A stretch of DNA of 64,000 bases from NCBI RefSeq assembly GCF_036417845.1, contig NC_089978.1, forward strand, positions 87,538,007 through 87,602,006, written 5' to 3'. Both the position numbers and the translations under genes were made by a program. Every line of letters begins with the position of its first letter. Within the stretch, counting starts at the first letter, position 1. Below, piece after piece: positions 49,801 to 56,600 of the stretch. The notes beneath the pieces are model-generated. The model was not told the origin of the DNA and did no database searches. It worked only from the letters and a program-made list of their open reading frames with translations. The DNA comes from Apteryx mantelli. Taxonomy: Eukaryota; Chordata; Aves; Apterygiformes; Apterygidae.

Positions 49801-52800
49801 TAAAGGTAGCATGAAGAATTCAGTTCTTCAATTCTCCTCATTACTTCAGATAAAAACAGAAAAAGATTTTTCTAATACGAAATAATGGGCATTGCAGCAA
49901 TCAGTAAAGCCCTGGTTTTCTTACCAGCAATGGTTGTTGCAGTTAATGCTCCTGAATTTACAGCATTTGTTTCAGAGAGAGAGAGAGAGAGAAAAAAAAA
50001 GGGGGGGGAGGGGGAGGACACAGATTAGTACATGAAGTTTCAGTTACAGATATAACCATCCTCATCAGCCTTTCCCTGTATTATCGGAAGTTAACTGGAT
50101 GCATTCACCAGAAGAGGGCAACACCTGCTCATCAGAAAAACACTTCCAGGTTGAAAAAAAGGTGGACATACTAATCTCTGCTGAAATAACATTAAAATTG
50201 TTATGAATTCAAATAGAATTTAGCCAAAAATTATTTCTTTTCAACAAATATGGGACAATTTGCATTGTACAATGTTAAGGAAACAAAATCCATAGTCCCA
50301 AGATACATGTCAGACTAGCCTGAACTCCACATGCCTATCATGAGCGTCTTGCTAATGGTGGGAATGGGAATTAAACATTTATGACAAGATGATTGTAGCT
50401 GGGTAGGAAGAACCCTTCTCACATCTTGTATTAATAACACTGGGACTTGCCATTTAAAAATTATTTCATACATGTCCATTCTCTTCTCTATCCAGCAAAA
50501 AGTAGCATTACAAAAAGCTAATTCATTTCAAGTTTGAATCTCTGCTCTTGATAGGAGCCAGCCAACTATTTATATAGCAAACACTAGCCACTAAACCTTT
50601 GATCTTGTTACAGCAAGCATTTTGATCAAAAAGAAATTAGAAAGTTTGATATCTGGTCTACACAGCAATTTTAAAGTTAGCCCTTTAATTTACTGAGTGG
50701 TTTATGACAGTGCCTTAGAAAAGTAAAATCACAGTTATCACAGAAATACAGTATCAAGAACAAATCACAGCAAATACAGACACACAGACACTTTTTTTTT
50801 AAAACACAACAATTTCAGATGTGCTGCTATGCTAGCAAAATAACATTTTGTGCTGTCAAAAGTTTTGTTTTTGTGAAATAAATTGTTTGCATTGAACTTC
50901 AAGTCTTTTACACTAGAACTGAAGAAATGAATTCTAGTTTGTGCAAACACGGTTGTACTGGATAGGCTAGTCTTTCATCTACCTTCAGTGGGTGCGACTA
51001 ACACTACTGATTTTATTTTTATAAATCCGTTCTTACCTGTAGGTCTGGTAGTGTCTTCTGTATCTGACAAGGGAAGAAAAACAGTAAAAATTAGATGATA
51101 AATGTAAGAACAGAGAATTTTGTAACAGAAAAAAAAACAAAATTAAATGAAACAAGAACAACGCTCTCCTCAAAAAACCCAAAAACTTAAAAAAGAAAAA
51201 TATGACAAAAGAAACCCAAAGTAGTCAAAACAAAGCAGAAGACAACTCGCGTATTCATTTTTCCTGAGAATTCCCCGGCTTTCAGTTTAGGACTTGGTCT
51301 TTATAAGCCAGAACCCCATATTAAGAGCCCAAAAGAAGTGAATATAAGGAAGAAAGTCCAGAAGCAAGAGATTTCACCTATCTGCAATGCTATTAACTCA
51401 CCTGGAGCACCTCCTAGTCAATGAAGCCTTCCTTAATCATTCCTACCTATTTTGGGAGGACTGGAAGTAACCCTCCTTTTTCCCAGTCTGACCCCAACTT
51501 TTGACTGAGACGCCACCAGCTTTCTTCATACCTGTTAAAGGAACCAGTGAGATGCGATTTTCCCTTCCAAGCAGAGATCAGAATCCCTATCTGACTTTTC
51601 TCCTTCATTCCTCAGGGATCTTTCCCTCAATCTACATCTGCTTTACCTGTAAACAGTTACTAACGAAATCAGAAGAGAATATTCTTACTTAGTTGAGCAG
51701 GTCTTTGAGCCACAGTTAGAAAATAAAAATCCCTCAACCCACTCCTGCTACTCTGTCGGAAGATAAAAAAATTCCCCGCTAAAAACGAAGTGCCCAGAAC
51801 AACGTCACCATGACAGATCACGAGGCCAGTTTGCTCTCAGCTGGCTTAGCTCTACCCTAGAGCAGCCTCTGAAGATGGCAGTGTCTAAGCGGCAGAGAAA
51901 GAAGAAAGTGAAAATACCATTTTCTAGTTCATTCCTGCCTCAGAGACACCCTCTCCTCACATACAGGAACTTGCTAACTTTCTGCCTGTCAGTTAAACAA
52001 ACCCTCAATTCAAGCTTGTTTGCAGAACTACTGTGCATCCTTTGAGAAATGTGTGTTGCATCTTTTTGAAAAGCTAGAAGATGAACTCTGTTGAGCTCAA
52101 TTTGTTCTTCAGTTTATCACTTTTGGACTTACAGAAGACCCATATTAGTCTGCGAGCTTTCGCACTGCCCTTCCATTGCCAATGTCTCCAGAAATCCTTT
52201 CAGAACAGTTGCTTGATTGAAAATGAACAACTACACTAAATAGCAGCAAACACAAATGTAACAGGAACTCATTATTGTGCTTCCACATAGCTATTTTTGC
52301 TCAAATGTGGAAAAAAGATGCAGTTGAATCATTCATTTGTATACGGGAAATAAAATGAAATGTTATTAATTAAGAGAAAAGCTGGGGAGGACAGGAGAGG
52401 TGTGAAAGAAAAGGACATTTTATTCCACAGATATTCACAAAGTACATATAACAATTACAAAGTAAACCAACATTAATACAAAGAGGTAAAAAAGGCAGAC
52501 AAGATAGCAAACAGTTCCTACATCTGGAATATGAAGGAAAAGTAATTTAGGGTAAAATTAAAATGTAGAAAAAGAAGAATATACAAAGATGACCATACAC
52601 TTGTTAGACTTGCCCTGGGCAGCACGCAAAGTTCTGGCTAAAAATGGGAATTAGCAGTATATGAATTTAATATTCAACAAATCAATACTGAAAGTTTTTT
52701 AGTTTAACAACTTTTGTTCTGCTTATACCTGAATTACTATTTACAACATAGCAACAACACCACAAGAACAGTGCCATTAACTTTGTTTCATCAGCTTTCA

Positions 52801-53623
52801 ATATGATTCCTCCAACCAGTGTCAAATGCATATTTATATATGTATAAATACAGTAAGGTATAGTGTTTTGCATTCATTGATAGATACTGTCATGTTGTGT
52901 ATCTAGCTTTATGCTCAAGGACTCACAAGGCACAGGAAGACTGCCTAAACACCATTTAAATCTGAGTTTGTACTGAGGCTACAAATAAGAATATCTACCA
53001 CACTCATTCATTTCCACAGTATTACTGTCTGTTCTGTAAGAAGTTAATTTACACAACCACTCTTCCTTGGCCTAACACCTTTCACTTATTACAAGTATGG
53101 GTGGATAACAGCCAGGAATCCAAATGCTAAAGGATTTGATGTTATTTCTACTCTCAGTTACAAGCTATCTGTTTCCTCTGTCCTGTGAGGATCAATGCTC
53201 CAAGTTCATTTAAATGCTTTTAAAATTCCCATCCATTTTTCTCTTATGTGAAAAATTCCAGTGCAACTATGGAGTCTCTAAGTAGCTGTGCAAACATTGA
53301 TGTCCTTGACCACAGACGCTAGGCACAATGAAAAATTGAAGAAAAAAAAGGAACAAGGGAAAAAGGAAGCATAACAATTCAGCCTTGGTATAAAGCACAC
53401 CCACCCAAAATAAAGTGTGTTTCTATCAAGTTTGAATTTGGTCCTATTTCTATAGTCTGCCTGTAACAACAATAATTCTAACCTGTAGTGCTTGCAGTTT
53501 GTTGTGAAGTTGTATCCGAAAAAGAAATGTTAACAAAAAGCTAACTAATGTACAAGTAATGCAGAAATAAAATCTTGCCTGACACAGTATTGGAGCAGGT
53601 AACAAAAGTAACAATAAATGATT
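19688..53623 (-). CDS. ADGRG2: ADGRG2 (GPR64/HE6), 26 coding exons, 5' end missing
   Basis: Adhesion G-protein-coupled receptor G2, a plasma-membrane receptor known in mammals from epididymal efferent ducts. Twenty-six exons join in consistent phase into about 1,100 codons ending at TGA 19688-19690. Order: small stalk exons; a cysteine-bearing segment (CNISTVC...[10 protein letters not shown]); a 239-codon Ser/Thr/Pro mucin exon; GAIN domain with GPS site [11 protein letters not shown], cleavage expected between Leu and Thr; seven TM helices; a Ser-rich tail. TM regions match human ADGRG2 almost residue for residue ([40 protein letters not shown]). The TM3 Cys (GLCIA) and ECL2 Cys (CWIKSR) for the conserved disulfide are present. 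Oddities: loss of Trp-Gly-Pro after TM6, a triplicated exon module, a long mucin exon. Signal-peptide exon(s) were not found. PHKA2 follows downstream, as in human. Confidence 0.95.
19873..24979 (-). other. ADGRG2: ADGRG2 last intron
   Basis: 5.1 kb between the two tail exons. AT-rich; I recognised no exon, RNA gene or clear mobile element. Confidence 0.7.
24980..25132 (-). CDS. ADGRG2: ADGRG2 tail exon (Ser/Asn-rich)
   Basis: 153 nt: (D)[20 protein letters not shown]...[20 protein letters not shown]...ANGN. Matches the human tail segment [20 protein letters not shown]. Acceptor CCGTAG|ACTGG, donor GGCAATG|GTATGT. Confidence 0.95.
25884..25985 (-). CDS. ADGRG2: ADGRG2 exon: end of TM7 and start of tail
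   Basis: 102 nt: (G)[18 protein letters not shown], then [15 protein letters not shown]. Covers the cytoplasmic half of TM7 and the amphipathic Cys-Cys segment after it. Acceptor TTTGCAG|GGTTC, donor AACTCTG|GTAATT. Confidence 0.96.
26784..26837. repeat. AAATA/AAATT simple repeat
   Basis: About 54 bp of A/T-only pentamer-like units, AAAATAAAATAAAATTAAAT and variants. Confidence 0.85.
27230..27900. repeat. Possible ancient amniote interspersed repeat
   Basis: Less AT-rich than its surroundings, with motifs such as GAGATACGGGTTCAATCCCT and repeated 'gtgcct' words (AGGTGCCTGAGG, TAGGTGCCTACA, GCGTGCCTAAGG), which remind me of an old sauropsid interspersed repeat. I cannot name the family or fix the ends. 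Confidence 0.3.
28101..28195. repeat. TA-rich low-complexity sequence
   Basis: About 95 bp nearly pure A/T with TATATTA-type units. Confidence 0.8.
28341..28615 (-). CDS. ADGRG2: ADGRG2 exon: ECL2 Cys, TM5, TM6, ECL3, start of TM7
   Basis: 275 nt. Starts [17 protein letters not shown] (ECL2 Cys-Trp, TM5), then the basic loop [22 protein letters not shown]6 [15 protein letters not shown] with the conserved GITWGF Trp, then [17 protein letters not shown]. Human has FFAWGPVNVTFMYLF here; this gene reads [12 protein letters not shown], three residues shorter. Acceptor TGTTCTAG|CTGCTGG, donor TTGCAAG|GTAAGT. Confidence 0.96.
28908..29007 (-). CDS. ADGRG2: ADGRG2 exon: TM4 and ECL2
   Basis: 100 nt: (G)[19 protein letters not shown], then [13 protein letters not shown](F). 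Matches human VPAVVVTIILTISPDNYGL; the glycine-rich human loop (GSYGKFPNGSPDDF) is replaced by [13 protein letters not shown]. Acceptor CTTTTAG|GGGTACC, donor GAATT|GTAAGTA. Confidence 0.95.
29008..29909 (-). other. ADGRG2: ADGRG2 intron within TM4
   Basis: 0.9 kb; nothing recognised. Confidence 0.75.
29910..30178 (-). CDS. ADGRG2: ADGRG2 exon: TM2, TM3, start of TM4
   Basis: 269 nt: [20 protein letters not shown] (TM2), then [20 protein letters not shown] (ECL1 and TM3, with the disulfide Cys), [20 protein letters not shown], and [11 protein letters not shown]. Nearly identical to human. Acceptor TTTTTAG|GAAAATC, donor GGTTGGG|GTATGT. Confidence 0.97.
30179..31086 (-). other. ADGRG2: ADGRG2 intron between TM1 and TM2 exons
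   Basis: 0.9 kb; nothing recognised. Confidence 0.75.
31087..31211 (-). CDS. ADGRG2: ADGRG2 exon: TM1
   Basis: 125 nt: [20 protein letters not shown], then [20 protein letters not shown] and F(E). Matches human [22 protein letters not shown]. The linker before TM1 differs from human (DLSRTSVLPAQMM). Acceptor CCTTTTAG|AACTTG, donor TTTGA|GTAAGT. Confidence 0.96.
31212..31697 (-). other. ADGRG2: ADGRG2 intron between GPS and TM1 exons
   Basis: 0.49 kb. About 31500-31680 reads like a diverged old interspersed repeat (CCCAGTTCAACAAGCGG, TTTAAGCATATGACTG, GAAATGAATGGAGC), similar in wording to a widespread sauropsid repeat. Identification is weak. Confidence 0.5.
31698..31801 (-). CDS. ADGRG2: ADGRG2 exon: GPS cleavage site and tethered agonist
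   Basis: 104 nt: (G)[20 protein letters not shown], then [14 protein letters not shown]. Contains the GPS cysteines, the two tryptophan-linked positions shared with the previous exon (CVFWD...GGW), and the His-Leu/Thr cleavage triad. The peptide exposed by cleavage, TSFAVLM, is closer to the canonical adhesion-GPCR agonist than human TSFGVLL. Acceptor TGTAACAG|GTGGAT, donor TTGATG|GTAATT. Confidence 0.97.
31909..31954 (-). CDS. ADGRG2: ADGRG2 exon: GAIN/GPS start
   Basis: 46 nt: [15 protein letters not shown] plus one base of Gly. Matches human [15 protein letters not shown]. Acceptor TCAAACAG|GATAAT, donor AGAAATG|GTAAGT. Confidence 0.96.
31955..33089 (-). other. ADGRG2: ADGRG2 intron in the GAIN region
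   Basis: 1.1 kb; nothing recognised. Confidence 0.7.
33090..33212 (-). CDS. ADGRG2: ADGRG2 exon: GAIN domain
   Basis: 123 nt, 41 codons: [20 protein letters not shown], then [20 protein letters not shown] and Q. Matches human [22 protein letters not shown]. Acceptor GTTTCAG|GATCC, donor AATCAG|GTATGA. Confidence 0.96.
33439..33588 (-). CDS. ADGRG2: ADGRG2 exon: GAIN domain
   Basis: 150 nt, 50 codons: [20 protein letters not shown], then [20 protein letters not shown] and [10 protein letters not shown]. Matches human SIGTITLPSSLMNNLPAHDMEL and RVQFNFFETPALFQ. Acceptor TTTGCAG|ATCTCT, donor TTCCAG|GTATCT. Confidence 0.95.
33589..35463 (-). other. ADGRG2: ADGRG2 intron in the GAIN region
   Basis: 1.9 kb; no exon or named repeat recognised. 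Confidence 0.7.
35464..35620 (-). CDS. ADGRG2: ADGRG2 exon: GAIN domain
   Basis: 157 nt: [20 protein letters not shown], then [20 protein letters not shown] and [12 protein letters not shown]. Matches human LLKVVDDIGLQLNF and [13 protein letters not shown]. Acceptor after an unbroken T tract, TTTTTTTCAG|AATAAT; donor CTCCAG|GTAAAG. Confidence 0.96.
35820..35882. repeat. TA-rich imperfect repeat
   Basis: ACTTATATACTTATATAGT and GTATAACATAGTTGTATAAC units in an ADGRG2 intron. Confidence 0.7.
36000..36198 (-). CDS. ADGRG2: ADGRG2 exon: stalk/GAIN subdomain A start
   Basis: 199 nt: [20 protein letters not shown], then [40 protein letters not shown] and PRISN. Corresponds to human LENQVLQMEKALSLGSLEPN...MINQVSRLLHSPPDML. 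Acceptor TGTCACAG|GAAAGA, donor TCTAACAG|GTAGGC. Confidence 0.92.
36199..37003 (-). other. ADGRG2: ADGRG2 intron 3' of the mucin exon
   Basis: 0.8 kb; nothing recognised. Confidence 0.75.
37004..37722 (-). CDS. ADGRG2: ADGRG2 mucin-like stalk exon
   Basis: 719 nt, 239 codons, very rich in Ser, Thr and Pro: [20 protein letters not shown] at the start, [18 protein letters not shown] at the end. It is an open frame across the whole exon, with acceptor TTTTTTTACAG|TACTAT and donor AGCTCAG|GTAAAT. Phases fit both neighbours (TA|T and G|GA). The human equivalent is a Ser/Pro/Thr segment that I recall as roughly 125 residues, so this one is about twice as long. Dense O-glycosylation is inferred. 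Confidence 0.93.
38196..38256 (-). CDS. ADGRG2: ADGRG2 stalk exon: Cys cluster
   Basis: 61 nt: (D)[19 protein letters not shown](Y). Aligns with human HCCCSVRIPCPSSPEELEKL. Acceptor TCATCTCAG|ATCAGT, donor AAAGTA|GTGAGT. Confidence 0.92.
38922..39004 (-). CDS. ADGRG2: ADGRG2 stalk exon
   Basis: 83 nt: (S)[19 protein letters not shown], then DKTEISQI plus G. Aligns with human STLNCTFTIKLNNTMNACAV. Acceptor TCATTACAG|CATACA, donor CAAATTG|GTAAGT. Confidence 0.9.
39005..40273 (-). other. ADGRG2: ADGRG2 stalk intron
   Basis: 1.3 kb; nothing recognised. Confidence 0.65.
40274..40308 (-). CDS. ADGRG2: ADGRG2 stalk micro-exon
   Basis: 35 nt: [11 protein letters not shown] plus AG. Corresponds to human TYFIMCATAEAQ(S), with the Cys aligned. 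Acceptor TGTCATTACAG|TCCTCT; the donor CCAGAG|GTTTGT is weak. Phase fits both neighbours exactly, which is the main support. Confidence 0.8.
40440..40479 (-). CDS. ADGRG2: ADGRG2 stalk micro-exon with two possible donors
   Basis: 40 nt: (K)[13 protein letters not shown]. Matches human SELNKTLQTLSE. Acceptor TTTTAAAG|AATTTC. Two good donors lie 9 nt apart in frame: GAG|GTAAGA (exon ends 40440) and CAAGAA|GTAAGT (exon ends 40449), giving products with or without Val-Ser-Glu. Confidence 0.88.
40480..41649 (-). other. ADGRG2: ADGRG2 stalk intron
   Basis: 1.2 kb; nothing recognised. Confidence 0.65.
41650..41723 (-). CDS. ADGRG2: ADGRG2 stalk exon
   Basis: 74 nt: [20 protein letters not shown], then LEEV plus AA. 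Corresponds to human TNGTLTGVLSLSELKR. Acceptor ATCTAACAG|ATTAAT (minus strand), donor GAAGTGAA|GTGAGT. Contains an N-glycosylation sequon (NIT). Confidence 0.87.
41724..43550 (-). other. ADGRG2: ADGRG2 stalk intron
   Basis: 1.8 kb. Near 42190-42250 there is wording like an old CR1/L2-type 3' end (AAGGTCCCTCTTAGGCCAGC, ATTCTTATGTTCTTCTG), too diverged to call firmly. No exon recognised. Confidence 0.6.
43551..43621 (-). CDS. ADGRG2: ADGRG2 stalk exon
   Basis: 71 nt: (V)[19 protein letters not shown], then NVEI. Corresponds to human FFRGEIMFQYDKESTVPQNQ. Acceptor GGTTTTAG|TGTTCT, donor GAAATA|GTAAGT. Confidence 0.87.
43622..44841 (-). other. ADGRG2: ADGRG2 stalk intron
   Basis: 1.2 kb; nothing recognised. 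Confidence 0.65.
44842..44898 (-). CDS. ADGRG2: ADGRG2 stalk exon (CNxSxxC)
   Basis: 57 nt: (E)[18 protein letters not shown] plus G. Aligns with human PQRNICNLSSICNDS. Acceptor TTTTTTCCAG|AAACTA, donor TTTTTCAG|GTTAGT. It is the first of a run of phase 1-1 exons going 5'. Confidence 0.9.
44899..48120 (-). other. ADGRG2: ADGRG2 stalk intron
   Basis: 3.2 kb; nothing recognised. Confidence 0.6.
48121..48153 (-). CDS. ADGRG2: ADGRG2 stalk exon B, module copy 1
   Basis: 33 nt, phase 1-1: (D)[10 protein letters not shown] plus G. Acceptor TCTCCTTCAG|ATATGT, donor ACTACAG|GTGAGA. Clearly related to the B sequences at 51037 and 53483: AT...ACTACAG framework. Intron to exon A1 is only 100 nt. Confidence 0.8.
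48254..48298 (-). CDS. ADGRG2: ADGRG2 stalk exon A, module copy 1 (GC donor)
   Basis: 45 nt, phase 1-1: (E)[14 protein letters not shown] plus G. Acceptor TTTTTTCCAG|AATCCT. The donor is CTACAG|GCAAGA, a GC-AG type site matching the known GC-donor context AG|GCAAG. The same donor sequence is found in copy 3. Fits the frame of its neighbours. Confidence 0.75.
48299..49924 (-). other. ADGRG2: ADGRG2 stalk intron
   Basis: 1.6 kb; nothing recognised apart from short poly-A/poly-T runs. Confidence 0.6.
49925..49951 (-). CDS. ADGRG2: ADGRG2 candidate stalk micro-exon
   Basis: 27 nt, phase 1-1: (G)ALTATTIA plus G. Acceptor TAAATTCAG|GAGCAT lies downstream of a long CT/T/C polypyrimidine tract; donor ATTGCTG|GTAAGA. 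The Thr/Ala content suits a mucin-like stalk. No homologue is known to me; called from splice signals and phase only. Confidence 0.5.
49952..51036 (-). other. ADGRG2: ADGRG2 stalk intron
   Basis: 1.1 kb; nothing else recognised. Confidence 0.6.
49974..50017. repeat. (GA)n / poly-A / poly-G tract
   Basis: AG repeats followed by A9 and G-rich sequence. On the minus strand it forms the polypyrimidine tract in front of the candidate exon at 49925-49951. Confidence 0.85.
51037..51063 (-). CDS. ADGRG2: ADGRG2 stalk exon B, module copy 2
   Basis: 27 nt, phase 1-1: (D)TEDTTRPT plus G. Acceptor CCTTGTCAG|ATACAG, donor CCTACAG|GTAAGA. Paralogous to B1 and B3, but six bases shorter. Confidence 0.7.
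51090..51119 (-). pseudogene. Relic of stalk exon A, module copy 2
   Basis: Reads AATTCTCTGTTCTTACATTT... on the minus strand. It matches exon A1 (AATCCTCTATTGTTACTTTT...) at about 20 of the first 24 positions, at the expected place just 5' of B2. The acceptor position has lost its AG (ACAA) and no donor remains, so it should not be spliced in. Confidence 0.65.
51120..53482 (-). other. ADGRG2: ADGRG2 stalk intron between module copies 2 and 3
   Basis: 2.4 kb; no other exon recognised. Confidence 0.6.
53483..53515 (-). pseudogene. Stalk exon B, module copy 3, acceptor lost
   Basis: 33 nt that would read (D)[10 protein letters not shown] plus G, with donor ACTACAG|GTTAGA retained. The acceptor reads TTTCTTTTTCGG instead of ...CAG, so the exon should be skipped. 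It is the same length and framework as B1. Confidence 0.7.
53579..53623 (-). CDS. ADGRG2: ADGRG2 stalk exon A, module copy 3 (GC donor)
   Basis: 45 nt, phase 1-1: (E)[14 protein letters not shown] plus G. Acceptor TACTGCATCAG|AATCAT; donor GTGTCAG|GCAAGA, again a GC donor. Most 5' exon of ADGRG2 that I can support; it joins in frame to B2 (G|AT = Asp). Confidence 0.7.
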
Positions 53624-56600
53624 CTGATGCAGTAATAAGCAAACAGATGCATGAATCAATAAAGAAGCCAACCAGCCAAATACATTTAGGGTTTGCTTGT
53701 TTTTAAGAATCTGTGATTAAATTTTCAAATACTATTCAACTGATTGGAAGAATTCAAGTTCCAATGTAAACATTTTCATCAGCACATAAAAAGATGCAAA
53801 TAAACACTTTGGTTACATACATGAAACACAGTAAAATTGTATTAGTGCAAGTTCCTTAAAAATCATGGATATTTGGAGCAGCTTTTTTTCAATGAACAGA
53901 TTTTCAAAGTCCTTAAAGTACAATGTAGAATATAAAGTGATCAGACAGGAAAGTTGGAGCATAAGAATACGAGACTAAATCATAAGAATATGACACATAG
54001 AGGTCATCTGGTTGGCTATGCTAAGCCAGGGAAAAGGAAATGTTCACGTCTCAGAGGATTTTCATTTAGAAGAAATTTTCCCCATTTGATCATGAGATTA
54101 GCATGTTGGATTGTGCAGGAGGTTTTGCTAAAATCAGTGTTACATCTACTGCAAAGAATTGCACCCCAAGTTATATGCAAATTATTTCATGTAAATAATC
54201 CAGAGTTACTGAACTTCTGGTTCCAAGCTCATCCCATTTTGGAAACGAGTATCTCTCTGCTACCCTTAAGATTTGGCTGCAGGAAACTGTGGTACAGGCA
54301 TGTATCTGACTTGAGATATTGCACATAAAAGCTGTCCTTCATAGCAAAATTACACAAATGCACACAAAACTATACCTTTACAAAACACAACTACCAAAAG
54401 AAGTGTCAGGCACAACAGTGCAGTATATGTATTATCTTTTTATTTATATGTATTCTAGTACCAATCAACTTATAAATAATGCTGATCCTCTAAGTATGTA
54501 TCACTGATGAGCCAGCCTTCCTTGACCTTGGAAGGTACCACAGCACATCAGCTGGCAGTTATTCTTGCCAGATGCAAAGATTTGGCACTTCTGCATATTC
54601 TTTCTTCCCTGACCTGTGCAGAATGCTTCCTGCCTAGGCAGCTGGCAAAAAAAGACTGTTGCTTAAGTACCTTGCACCTATCATTCCATTTCTGAGCACG
54701 TTAAAAATTGCAGAGTTCATCTAATCCTACTCATTTACAAATGGATGTAAAAGAATCTGTTATTCCAGAAGAGAAAACCAGATTGATGAAACACACCAGT
54801 GCCTTTTCCAAACTTACTTCACAACACACTTGCCAGCCAGGAGCAGACAGTTATCAGAAAGGAACTGGCAATAATCTGTCCTGTGTGCTGAGCAATTTTC
54901 TGCCCCTGAGGTTTACAGGAGGTGTTGCAACTGATAGTCTAGCATTTATCGCTTTTGCTGTAGGAAAAGAAATTTTAAAGAAGGCTTGTCAGAGTATATT
55001 AAATCTCCACAATCCATTCTATTCAACAACAGTATTGAACAGTGAGAGTAATACCTGCCTTTTGAAAGGATTTTAGCAGAGCCCATTCAGCTGTTAAGGA
55101 AATACAGACACAGACTCTATTGCTATACCAGAATAATACTTAGAATAAAAGTAGATGCAGTATGGATTCTCAAATCTTTGAAGAGACATAAAGAAATCTC
55201 AGTTCATTTTTGTTGAATGTCATACACTGCACAAACCTAACACAGCAACTCTGAAATATGGCAGGATGAACACATGAAAATCAGATGAGCTACACTGTAT
55301 TTCCTTTTTAGGAGTTTTCCTTGAAACTAACTGTTGGTTTTAGTTGCTTGACATTCTAGGTAGAAATTTTCTTATTAAAAAAGAAACAGAGAGAGAAAGA
55401 GAGAGACCAATATCCTTAGTAAAAAATGCACACTCATGTAGGTAAGAAAAAAGTGTAAGTAAATAAAAAATTGCACATTCATGCATATCAGCCTATTGAA
55501 TTTAAGCTATTCAATTAGAGGCACTGATCAAACCCAAGTTATACTAGACATCTTATTTGAGACAACTGGGATTTTGCCTACAGAGAAATACAGGTCTTTT
55601 TAACATCTAGTGGTGTATGAACGTCACAGATTATGAAAACTAGGATATAACCTTAATTTTTATAGTCAATTTTCAGAAAACATTAAGGCTTCTCATTATG
55701 ACTTTTCATGCCGTAAATCAGGTTAAAATACATGATCCTGTTAAGATATGTGTTCTAGAGCTCTTACACAGAAGTGTTGATACTTTAAAATTGTACAGTG
55801 ATTAGGCATTATGGCACCTATAAAATTATTTTCATAACACCTAGTGTGTGTTTAAGGAAAGCCTTTAAGGTGCATTATTTACTTTAAACAATATGTAGAA
55901 CTAAAGTTGTAGAAATGATAGTCAAATAAAACAGTTCTGTACTGTAAAAACATGCAAATACATTTTTAAGGTAAAATGGAGTGAATAACTAATGGATCAA
56001 TCTTATATAAACTTAGGTGGACTTTCACTTAGTGAGGAAAGTATCCTTCCCAGTGGGCAAGCTGGCTTCCCTAGCACAGAAAGTGAATACCATCTCCAAA
56101 AATTTACTTGCCGCTGGTCTTGTCTTACTAAGAGGTTAGCACCTCTTGCAGCAGCTCTTATTTCCAATCAAAGGGCTCTGGAGGAAAACAAATTCTTAAA
56201 AGGAAACTGTATCTTGAAGTATGCAGCATCTCTCAGAAAAGGGCACCACACTGCTTCTGCCCACTGAAAAAAAACCGAAAGATTCTGCCCAGGGAGTCTG
56301 ACCTTAAGGTCATTCTCATATACTCTTGAGGAGACAGTACAGACATAGCCATTAAAGATAAACTGCTTTTCCCATCCTCCATATCTCTTCAACTTATTTT
56401 GTGAATTTTGTGGGTGCAGGTAGTATGCTGGGGTAGGTAAGAAAAGTTTTTCAGTGACATATCTAAGTATTGTAGTTTAGTCAGTAAGAAGGCAGCAAGC
56501 TCTAAAAAATGCCATATTCTTTCAGTCACAAATCTAGCAGTACAGAGAGCAAAATAAGATAAACACAAGCCATGAATCTGAAGCTGGCAAATGCAGCAAA

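Noticed and set aside
53954-54328. Plus-strand 124-codon frame
   Set aside because: No recognisable family, no splice context, in intronic sequence. It may be an old repeat or chance.
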